Part shown: piece by piece, positions 23,501-33,174 of the stretch | Layout: each line of letters opens with the position of its first letter | Position numbering within the stretch: the first letter of the stretch is position 1 | From: Aptenodytes patagonicus | Taxonomy: Eukaryota > Chordata > Aves > Sphenisciformes > Spheniscidae | DNA: 64,000 bases | Direction of reading: 5' to 3' | Assembly (NCBI RefSeq): GCF_965638725.1 | Contig: NC_134970.1 | Location: forward strand, 7,794,001-7,858,000 | Made by a program: the position numbers and the translations under genes | The notes under the pieces: model-generated | Seen by the model: only the letters and a program-made list of their open reading frames with translations | Databases searched by the model: none | Told to the model about the DNA's origin: nothing

Positions 23501-23610
23501 ATTGTACCCATGACCCTGGCAAAAACCAGAGGCTTATATGCCTGGGAACTCTGGACGGGAGCAGAAAAACCCACCATATTAGTGCTCGGTGGATAATCCC
23601 TGACTTCTAA
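20574..23610 (+). pseudogene. pro-pol remnant of retrovirus A (inactivated)
   Basis: The order is protease, reverse transcriptase, RNase H, integrase. The protease active site is LIDTGAQISVLN near 20659. The RT N-terminus has SRTRSPYNSPVWPV near 21088, then a frame break around 21164. The palm domain (21262-21537) contains FAFTWEGTRYTFNRLPQGY and the catalytic YVDD at 21469-21480, followed by another break. RNase H contains YTDSYATYKG near 22496. Integrase starts with a His/Cys zinc-binding segment near 22776 and a core beginning MDYIGPL at 22966. The last third has many stops. The RT fingers and palm read closest to ERV-L/spuma-like (class III) or gamma/epsilon-like RTs. At least five separate open pieces are needed to cover the region, so it is not functional. 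Confidence 0.88.
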
Positions 23611-23663
23611 CCCTGAAGCCCGGTTTCAGGCCCGAGGCCCAGCTCTGTGTTTTCTTACAGGAC

Positions 23664-25296
23664 GATGGAAAAGCAGTCTGCTTTGGTGCTCGTACTGGCA
23701 ATGGTGACAGTGACCAATGGAAACAACCAGGACCTGGACAGCAATATGGTAGCAAAACGATAGTGGGATTTGCCCGAATGATGAATTTAACCTCTGTAAC
23801 GGTTTGCCTGCCCACACCCAAGTCAGCAGAAGACCCTTTACCAGTTTTTGTGCAGGACATGAACATATCGCTAGCCCTCGAGCTCACGTGGGAGCAATAA
23901 TATATAATTAATAATAATTATAGTAGGAGCTTTAGGGAGATCGAGGGAAGAGGCTGTACTTATATTGTCTACAGTTGGTAGCCGGGCACAGTAAATGCTA
24001 GTTTGGTATGGAATGCCAGATGTGATTATGTTCTTCAACCTACCCATGAGGCCACGGGCTGGAGCTGGAATGGCACTACACTATGCCCCGAAATTCCATG
24101 GGGAGCTACCAAATATAGTGTCTGCTGGAGCACCGATGACCTCTCCCTACAATATACAAAACCACTGAATGCCTCATGGTGCATCAAACACCCTGAAAAG
24201 GATAATAACGAATGTCCCAGCGTGTGTAATCGAAATTCATGGGACTGCCCCCTCAACTGCACGTGGGCTAGACACACTTGTGCGCCCAGCTGGTACCGGG
24301 AAAAGGTATTCCTGGTAGGGAAATCTCCGCTCTGGAACTGTCAGGCAGAGATCAGGTGCAAAGACATAGATGAAATGCCACCGTTACGGCTATATCCTCC
24401 TGCTCAGGAAGCTTTAATACAGGGCTGCCTATGTAGCACTACCAGTTACTTGTGGCCCTCTGCCCTAGACTGTAGTAAGAAAGATTACTGTCGTCCCCTT
24501 ACTACCGTGCCAGGTTCATGCCAAACATCCTTTGTCCCTGCACCTCCTAACTTAGCGTGGGCATGTTCTGACGGCCACACATATTCCCGATTCTACGCAA
24601 CCATCCCAGGACTAGCCTGCACATTAGCCGTGTTCTCTCTGTGTCCCATTTATTGGGAAGGATCCATGCCACGTAAGTGGTGGGATGACAGCCCAAGGGG
24701 CTTGCGGGGGGAATGGCGGGAAGCCTCAACACAAACAGGATGGTGGCTGGAATCAGGTTTTGGGATGGGAATTGCTCCGGTACGGAACCGGCAGGCTATT
24801 CTGGAACTGGGCCTGCAGCTGTCAGCCTTGGCCAACGCCACGTCTGATAGTTTGGGGCTATTAGATAATCAACCACAACATACCAGTAGAACGCCTATTC
24901 AAAACCGAGCCGTATTAGATCTGATGCTGTTAAAGAAGAAAGGTGTCTGTGGAATCCTGAGCCTATCGGAAAATGAGTGCTATGTCCACATCCTGAACAT
25001 GTCGGTACCCTTTCAAGACCAGATCAACAAAATGAAAAAAAGTAGCAAAGGACTCAGAGGCAAGTGTTGCTGCACTAGGGACTAATTGGTTGGGGAAAGT
25101 TTTTGGTATGTTTGGGTTTTCTTTGTCAGGATGGCTAGCCAGTCCTCTCCAATCTCTGATAATGCTTGTAGTTGTGATTGTTGTGATTTGTATTGTTATA
25201 AAAGGTGTTAAGCGCGCAATAACGAAAACTGTATTAGCCATGGAGTATACTCCCTCAAAATCTATTCGTATAATTGATGTTCCAGTACGACCTTAA
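23664..25296 (+). pseudogene. env remnant of retrovirus A (inactivated)
   Basis: A likely env start is the ATG at 23664, followed by a short hydrophobic leader, but stops interrupt the N-terminal surface subunit until 24003. The 360-codon open frame 24003-25085 covers most of the surface subunit, with many Cys, Trp and Asn-X-Ser/Thr sites, and the ectodomain of the transmembrane subunit. The latter has a heptad-like helix and an immunosuppressive-domain-like segment (QNRAVLDLMLLKKKGVCGIL). The usual CX6CC disulfide motif is not intact: the second cysteine lies further away and is single. The membrane anchor and cytoplasmic tail are in a different frame (25090-25296, with LIMLVVVIVVICIVI), so a frameshift separates ectodomain from anchor. 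No intact envelope could be produced. Confidence 0.85.
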
Positions 25297-25435
25297 ACAA
25301 CTGAGAAATGATGATTCACAGTGAGCACTGAACTCACCAAGACTGCGCTCCCTTTTAACTTTGGAGGCAAGAGGTGACTGTACCACCACTCCAGGGAAAC
25401 CAGTCGAAACGTGACTGTGGTCACGGGTTGGATTG

Positions 25436-26003
25436 TGTGGCAGGTGCACCCGCCCTGACAAAGACTGGGGGCATTAAGACCACTGCGTCCTTACTTTTCA
25501 CGCCCTTACATTCGCGCCTTTAAGGTGGTGAGTGCTGACCATCACGTACACACCTTGGGCCAGTAATTACCGTCACGTATACACCTCGGGCGAGGAGAAA
25601 GCAAGTTAAGGCCCTCAGCCAATTCGAATTGACCACAGATCAGATTCGACTAGGGTATAAATGGAGCCCCGCCGGAGGGCAAGTTGAGCCGGTCCTCCTC
25701 GGAGCAGCGGGTCTGCAGTCAGGGACTCTCCCCTTGGGTCGGGACGCCACCCAAGGAAACTCCTCGAGGTTGAGAGCCCTCATCTTATAGCTGAGTGATT
25801 GTGCACATTTTGGATCCGCATTTCTAAAGCCGGCTGTGCAGTATTAATCCCTCGTACGCCATCCTGAACCTGTGGTTTACTGATGTTGTCGGAGTGTTGA
25901 CGCCTCATTTCTAGTTAGTTTTCTGCTAAACAATTTTGGTTAAAATAAAGTTTATTTTTCAATCTATCACCCGCCTAATTGGATGACATGAGCCTCCGCG
26001 ACA
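25436..26003 (+). mobile_element. 3' LTR of endogenous retrovirus A
   Basis: 568 bp from TGTGGCAGGTGC to CTCCGCGACA, with TATAAA at 25656-25661 and AATAAA at 25944-25949. It keeps about 90 bp of U3 missing from the 5' LTR. The bases following it (GTCTG) do not match those before the 5' LTR (GGGGC), so no target duplication is visible. No clear polypurine tract touches its left end; the nearest purine run is GGAGGCAAGAGG, about 65 bases upstream. Confidence 0.93.
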
Positions 26004-26205
26004 GTCTGGCTGCCCGGGATGTCCTTAATGGAGAAGATGCTATACCCCGGTTATGAGGTCCATGCCAGCAACAGCGGGAGGGAAAACCACACTGTTGCAA
26101 CATGCAGCACCCGGGGGACCAAAGAGCCTAGCCTTAGTGTTAGATGGTGGAGGAACACCCCAAGGGCTGCAGAACTGGTCAGCCTTCCTGGGAACCCCAG
26201 AGACG
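26004..26205 (+). repeat. Copy 1 of a ~200-bp dispersed repeat
   Basis: From CTGGCTGCCCGGGATGTCC to TGGGAACCCC this matches 35695-35900 in the same orientation, with few substitutions and a small insertion in the second copy. It begins exactly where the 3' LTR of retrovirus A ends. I do not recognise the family. Confidence 0.85.
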
Positions 26206-27086
26206 CTGGTCCGTCAAAAGGAAAGACGGGTCAGGGTCGTCCAAATGCCAAAGGGAGGTCAGAATAACAAGGGGTGAAAATTCCCCGTCGACACTAATCA
26301 ATGTGACACAAAAGGACCTCCCAACAGAGAGTAGCAAGATCTAGGACGGGGACATTCCTGGGGTGAGGCATGGGGTTTCCGACAGGCCAGTCAGACAGGC
26401 TCCCCACACCCGTTTTACAGAAACTACGGGTTAACCGACAAACCGACAGCCTGGGTGCTGGGAAGGTGCCAGGCCAAATTGTTCCATCTGCTCCTCCGGC
26501 CCCACTATCGGGAAAGTAAGGGAGGAGCTCCCCACCCCCGGCCCTGGGAGCCCCAAAGAGTTGTCCCAAGGCTTGTTGCTCGCCCCGCAACCCGCGCCTG
26601 CAGGCTGCCCAGTTGCCGTGGCAGCGGGGTAGCAGTGGGGCGGGGCCAGAGAAGGGCGCTGCAGTGGCTGGCGGGAGGCCCTGCCTGTCACCGCCTGGCG
26701 GGCGCCATTGGCTGAGAAGCCAGGAAGAAGGTGGGCGGGCTCCTGGGAAAGCTCCTGCGGCGCCTGCTGTGGCGGCGGGTGGCAGTCTCCCTGTTGTAAA
26801 CTGAAGCCGGGCCCTTCTGCGTGCCCTAGGCTGGTGCCACTTGCGGAGCCTCCCGGGGCGGCGGGAGAAGGAGCGGTGCCAGGCTGGGCCTCTCCTCTCT
26901 AGATTAAATCTTAGGAACGCTTACTATCTCCCTCATTTTTAAGAAAAAATTAAGTAGAAGTTCTAACATTTTCCACATGCGCCCGGCCTCCCCTCAATGG
27001 ATCTTCTTGCGCACCCCACTTTGGAGACCAATCCTCTACACCGATCCGAATTGCCACATCTTTCCCCACACACACGCTTTTTCTTC
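26206..27086. promoter_or_regulatory. Short CpG-rich island, no gene assigned
   Basis: From about 26570 to 26900 the sequence is GC-rich with frequent CpG. It contains GGGGCGGGGCC near 26638 (Sp1-type) and CCATTGGCTGAG at 26706-26717 (inverted CCAAT), a combination typical of TATA-less promoters. No exon with a clear start follows on plus. The 3' end of the minus-strand SUN gene lies at 27091, so this is not that gene's promoter. Confidence 0.4.
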
Positions 27087-27092
27087 TTTATT
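27087..27092 (-). terminator. Polyadenylation signal overlapping a stop codon
   Basis: On the minus strand the SUN gene ends TAATAAAG, so the AATAAA hexamer overlaps the TAA stop by two bases. If used, the 3' UTR would be only about 15-30 nt. A more distal signal cannot be excluded. Confidence 0.55.
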
Positions 27093-30000
27093 ATGTTTGT
27101 CCCTCTTCTTTTCCTCTGGTTTCAGTCGAGGCTTTCTGGTTTGCCATCTTCCCATGAACCTGCACTCGATAAATGCAGGTGTACGCTGGGTTTCCCCAGT
27201 TGCTCTTCACAAGAAGTTTGACGTATGAAAAGGCTCTGGGAAGCGGCGCGTTCTGTGAAGGAAAGAGGGAAAAGGAAACGGGGGGTGTTATGAGCGACAA
27301 TGCAATCAATGTTTCTCCCCCTGCCAGTCCTGCTCCTGCTGAGGAACAAGCTCCTGAAAGTGGGTGGGAGCGGCTGTGGAAATCTGAGGCTCGCTGCTGG
27401 TAGCGGGTCTGCTGGGGAGGCTGGGGACACGGGAAGGGGGAAGGCACCTGGCATCCTCTGCATGCCGGCCCGGCTGGGGCTCAGTCTCCCTGCCCTCTGC
27501 CCCTTCCCTCTGTTGCTTGCTCTGTGCTGACAGAGAGGCCGGGGAGGTGCTCCTATGCGTGGGGCAGCTGGTGTGCAACCCCACCGAGCTCCCGCTGTCT
27601 GCTCTGCCTGCTTTCCTCCTGGCAGGCGTGAGAGCACCAGGAGAGAAGGGGCATGCGATGTTGGGAGGAGAGGACGCTGGCCAGCCTGCCAGCAGGCCAC
27701 AGGATGGAGCGACGGTGCTGCCCAATGGCTTTCGCCGCCAGGCGTCCCTGTTTCTCCACGGCACAAAGACGTTGCTCGGGTGGAGTGGCTGTGTGTGCAG
27801 CTGGCTCTGCTGAAGGCAGTGGGTCCAGCCGGGGAATCTCTCGGGACTTGTGCTCCCACGGGCCTGACCCTGCCCTCGCTATCCTTTTGCTACCACCACC
27901 GTGTGCTACTCAGCCCTCCCAAGCCCGCCAGGTCTCTCTCGGCGGTGGTCTGGGCCCCTCTGCCCAGGGAGAAAGCATTCACGCTCTTCCTGCCATGGAC
28001 TTGCAGGCAAACCTCTTTGGCTCCCTGGCATCTTGCCCCCGCGCGTGGACCGTACCTTCAGAGGGAAGGTCTGAATGAGCTCTTTCGCCACGTTGTACGT
28101 GAACGTCCCAAGGAGAGTCTCCTCTTCTCCGTCCGCGTCTACTCCCTCAGGGGCAAAGCACAAGGAGAGCAGCTCAGACTCGTCCCGACAAAGAGGCAAC
28201 GTACGCGCTGCATCAGCCCTGTTATCTACCCACCCTCTCCTGGGGCTCTAGCAGCAGTCTAGCACTGGTTACGGTGGAGCTGAGTCTCCGCCTTGAGTTT
28301 TGGTCAAGAACCCTGAGGTGCTTGGCCAGAACAAGCCTTAAGAGGGATGAAACCTCTAGAGCCCTTCAAGTACCCTGCTAGCGCACCGCAGTGCTCAGGA
28401 GAGAGCAGGGCACAAACCTCAGAGGATGCACAAAAGCGAGCAAGACCCTGTCACGGCTTTCCCCCCGGGCCAGATCCCCGCCAGAAGCGCCCAGCAGAGA
28501 CTTACAAAGACAGCGACGTCTCTGGGGGCGCTGATGACGGTCCCAGATGGAGAGACTTCTTTGGCAATGTGCTGCACAGTGACGGCAGTGAGATGGACTT
28601 GTGCTGGCAACCTGATGACCACCTGGCCCTGATGCCCTTGTAAAGGCCAGCAGTTTCCTGGGGAAACATCCGGCTGCAACCAGAACGCGAGAGCAATGAA
28701 GTGTGAGGGAGTGTTGGGGCCAACACAACTGCCCATGCAGCTTGAAGCGTAGGCGCCGGTGTGTCTGTGGTGCCTCGAAAATGAGGCGCCTGTGAGGAAA
28801 TGGACAGAAGCAGGAGGCCTTCTTCCCTGCCTGACAAAGGGGGCTCTCAGTATTACGGAGCAGAGGAGAATAGCGGTTATGAAACCATCCTAGTCAGGGG
28901 CCTAGCAGAAACACGTCTCTGCCCAGTGGCTCTGCAGGGCACACCCCCGGCTCCCGCCTCCCACCCCCAAAAAGGTGCTGTTAGGGATGAGCGCGGAAAC
29001 GGGGTCACCAGGGAGAAAGTCTTTCACCCAGCTGTGGCAGAGGACTGTGGGCAAGATGCAGCGGCTCGGCTCAGCTCAGCTCCGTTCCCCTCCTGAGGGG
29101 AACCACTGATTTCTAGCAAGCCCAGCCCTGTGTTAGAGCTTTGGTTTCAGGAACCTGATCAACACTGCGGGCTTGAGCAGTACCACTGGACTGAGGGGAG
29201 AGCCCCTGAGGTCAGCCCCTAACTTCACAGGAAGGAAGGAAGGAAACCGGCACCGATGATTTCTGCTACGATACCTGCAAAATAGTATCAGGAGGGTTGG
29301 CAGTGCGAAAGAACCATAAAACCCTGCAGCCCCAATTCTCTTTGCAGCTGTAGGTCTCGGAAGTTCTCTGCACGTCGATGGTGGCACCTGTAAGGAAGGG
29401 AGAGCACGTGACTGCAAGAGGCCACAGACTAGGAGGACTTGGTGCTCAGACACTATTTCTGATGTTGCGGGCCAGCTCCACGTCTGTCAGTCCTGTCCTC
29501 ATCACCACGCTGGTGGGGGTGCCCAGCTGTTCAGGGGAATGATGGCAGCCACGTGCCTGGTGGCTGCTTCTCTCACAGTGCCACGAGGAGAAGGTCTGAG
29601 GGTTCTCGGAGACAGCAGGCACCCATGTGAATGACAGCAGACCGAAGCTGAGGGCTTGCTGCATGGGCAGCAAAGGACGGCCCAGCCATTCCCTTTTCAA
29701 ATGCAGTGGAGAGGAAGAGAGCCCCTCCATCAGCACAGGAACACGTGCGGGGGCAGTGCCAGAGGCAGCCCTGCGAAGGCCAAGGGCAGGACTGGGAGGG
29801 AGTCTGAGAGCGCCACTCTGCCACAGCCTTGCTCTTGGACCCCATGAAGCGTTTAAGCTCCCCCACTTTGGAGAGCAGCGCCTGGAGCGCAGGCTCCTTT
29901 GGGGAGTGCTACAGACAAGCGCAGGCCAAGGAGACTGGGCTGCTTGTGTCCATACCAGAGCTTTTCAGGGCCCAGTCAGACATCTGGACGTAGACTTCCG

Positions 30001-33000
30001 AAGCCATCTCGGACGCCGCCTGGTTCACTTTCTGAACTTCCTGGGCATGCCATAAACAAACACAGAAAAGGATCACATCAGCGGGCAGTTCGGCATGGCT
30101 ACTAGCGTCCGCAGAGGCAAAGGGTCAGTGTCAGAAATGCAAGGCAAGCCCAGTCTCAAGTCCACAGAGCTGCAAGACTCTCTGCTGCTGACGTGAGCCG
30201 CGAGGACTGAGGAACCGTATCTGTGTCCACGGCCACGACCATGTCCCCGAGGTGGGTTGACGAGGGTCCCCACACCCTCCTCCCCACCTTCCACGCTCTC
30301 CAGGTCAGCTGGGAGATGGGCTCAGGCCCTGCCAGCGATGGCTGGCGCCGTGAGCGTGCCTGGGTCTCACCACTGCCTCAGGGGCCTGGCCAGAGCAGCC
30401 AGAGGTGTCGGCATGCCAAGGGAAGGCTGTCGGGAGTCCTCTGCTGCCTGAAGCAGCTCGGTTAAACTGGGGCTGGAGGAGGGCCTGTGCAGCGCAGAAG
30501 CTGAGCCAGCAAGCCCCTGGGGCAAAGGCTGGGTTGCGGCGGTCAGCAGTCCGGCCCCACCAACAACCCCAAGGAGTGCTTTCTCGGGGGTTCTGCCCAG
30601 CCAAGCCTCCTTCCCCAAAATGCAGGATCACCTTCACACTGCTGAGCTCCGCCCTCAGTTGAGCCACCTCCTCCAGCAGAAGCTGCATCTTTTGGGTTTG
30701 CTCCGCCAACAAAGCGCTCGAGTGCCTGCAGGAACAGGAAAGCAGATCTTGTCAGAGAGCGGCCCATCCCCTCTGGGGAGCACCTGAGCTCAGCAAGGAG
30801 GAGAGACACATGTGCTTTCCCTGCTTTGCGAGTGCTTCCCTTCCGCACCAGGTTGAGCAAAAGGCAAAGGCAGGAGGGAAGTACGGGAGCCCTGGCTGTT
30901 AGGAAAACGAGTGCAGGTAGCACGAGGTCGGCTGAGGCTTCTGCACCGAACCAATTCCAGCTCAGGAAACATCTCTTACCGCAGGGTCTTGAGGTCTGCT
31001 GCAGACACCCTTGTCAGCTCCTGAAAGGGAAAAACGCTCCGTTAGAGCATCCGCTACCAGAGCCGCCGGGGCTTCCCAGGAGAGGGTTCCCTAGGAAGAG
31101 ATGGCAAAAGCTGCTGCTTCTTTGGGTCACCCTGCGTGGAAGCAGAAGAGCCCGTGATTTATCCAGCCACTGTCAGCCACGCTCCGTTGCCGGAGGTGCC
31201 TGTCCCACAAGAGTCACCGACCTCTCTCAGTCCCTTTGCCGGCATTGTCCACGCTGGCAGCGAGGTCCCGCAGTAAACACCAGCTGCAATTCACATCACC
31301 AAGAGACAGTTATTTTACTGGGGTTGCTAGCGATCCCTGCAGTCGCGTTGTCTCCTCCCTGTTGCCTTGGGGGTGGGGCAGCAGGTTAGCTGAGGAGGTG
31401 GGGAACGTGGGGGCGCAGAGAGAGGACGCGCCTCCGACCGGGAGCCATCAGCCCCGGCTTGAGGGGACTGCGCAGCCGTGATCTTCAGGTGTGCTCGCTG
31501 CCCCAGAGCTATTCCCCATTTCCCCTCACTGCTTCAGTGAGCACCGAGACCAGGCTGCATGGGCTAGGAGAGGTACCTCTCCATCGGTCCCCCTGCACGG
31601 CCCCTCCCCCCTGGGAATCCCCAGTTCAGGCTTGGAAATACCTACGCCCTTCGCTCGCAGACTTGCAGACTACGCAAGCCATTTGGTCCAGTGGCCAGAG
31701 CAGCAGCATGGCTGGGAGACTACCAGTCTTACTGCTAGTCCGAAAGCCAGTCCCACTCAAGGACATACTCGGGAAGCACTTGGGCCACGGGAGTTTCCGC
31801 ACATACTGGCCCAAAAGGAAAGCTGGCCAGCTGAAAGCTGGCATCCAGCACAGCCAGGCTGTCGCCCTCAGATGTTTGCTCACGAAAACTCACCAAGAGC
31901 CACTGGGAGCAACAAGAAGACGACTTTCAAGAACCTCTTCTTCTGGAGGGCCATCTTTTGCCTGAAAAAGAGGGAGTCCTGTGGCTGTCAACGAACCAAG
32001 TCGTGGGCAAACCCTTTCACGGGTGGATTTCCCTTTTCAGGCCAGAAAGCCACCGTTTTGGAAGCCTGCTGCTGACAGAGAGCTGACAGAGCAGCACACA
32101 GGAGGAACACGATTTCTGTCCACGCCATTCAACACTGCCGGCAGATCTTCCCCAAAGGAAGGGCTCCAGGAGCACCTTCCAAAAGGGAATGAAAACTATC
32201 CAGGGAAGTCAAGAGGTCGAGCAAATGAAGACTGCTTTTCAGCAGTCTTTCTGGTGTGGACCTTGCTCTCTCTTTGGCTGAGAAAGCAGGCCTGTTCTCA
32301 CTTGCCATCACACAGGTCTCTCTTGGGGGTGTTTTTCCGCACAGCTGGGAAGCGCAGGAGCCTTGTCTGGCTTTCCTCCCAGAGCCCTCCCAGACCTGCA
32401 CCTCCAGACTCTCCCTTGCCAGAGCCGGGGGAAACCCTTCCCCTGCGGAGGCTTGGCTCTGCACCCGAGCGTCTGGCTACGTGGCAGTTTGTCCTACCGC
32501 AGCCAAAGTCTGGGGCTCCGGCAAATGCGTGGGAGTGAGACTTCCGAGGGGCTTTGCTCTTGGCTCTCCCTGAGAATGGCCACAGCACGAGCAGCGCCCG
32601 AGCTTTGGTGCCCGAGTGGGAGCCCCCTGCTGCTGGCTGGGGAACACCCTCTGCTCTCCCCTTTGCTTGCACCGGCCCTCACACATCCCCTTTCTCCCCC
32701 CTGTCCACAGCAGAAACAAGTAGTACGTACACGGCGAAGATGCACGTGCTCAGCAGATGTCTCCACAGAGAGACAAGGGCACCTGCCAGATGGCAAGTAA
32801 GGCTGAAGACTGTCCCTGGGCAAAGAAACGAGAGAAAAGTTAGGCCCGTCTCTTGAGGTCTCTTCTCCAGGATGCCCAGCCACACATGTTTCAGCTCCCT
32901 GTGGGGAGGCGGGCACCGAGTCCTACACACTCTCCCTCCCTGGGCCAAAGAGCAGGGCAGCCTGCACTTCTCCTGCCACTTGTGACATTTGGCCAGAGCT

Positions 33001-33174
33001 CTGGCACAGCGCAGCTCTCCAAGTTCACCCCAGAGGACTTCACAGCAAGCAGCAGTGCTGAACTTACTTGCAATTTCTGTGGCCTCGTCACGCCACTTGG
33101 CAGGCCCTTGAGTGGCTGAGCCGGCGGTTGACATCGAAGACAGTTCCACCAGCTCCACCTCCATGCAGAGGTTC
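27091..33174 (-). CDS. Testis-type SUN-domain protein (SPAG4/SUN3-like)
   Basis: Eleven coding exons join in phase to a 343-residue protein: 33068-33174 (ATG at 33164), 32731-32782, 31894-31961, 31222-31283, 30980-31020, 30632-30725, 29956-30040, 29275-29387, 28506-28673, 28056-28145, 27091-27252. All introns are GT-AG. SUN proteins anchor in the inner nuclear membrane and bind KASH proteins in the perinuclear space to link nucleus and cytoskeleton. Visible features are hydrophobic stretches at residues ~34-49 and ~60-77 (FLKVVFLLLPVALAG), a coiled coil ~93-160 (SSALLAEQTQKMQLLLEEV), and a complete SUN domain ~167-330 with SPGNCWPLQG, LLGTFTY and SNWGNPAYTCIYRVQVHG. Where SUN1/SUN2 have the Cys that bonds KASH peptides, this protein has Thr (QRTSETY), as in testis SUN proteins. 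It is much shorter than SUN1/2. The ATG lies 10 nt into its exon after a good acceptor, so a 5' UTR exon lies further right. Choosing between SPAG4, SUN3 and SUN5 orthology needs a tree. Confidence 0.88.
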
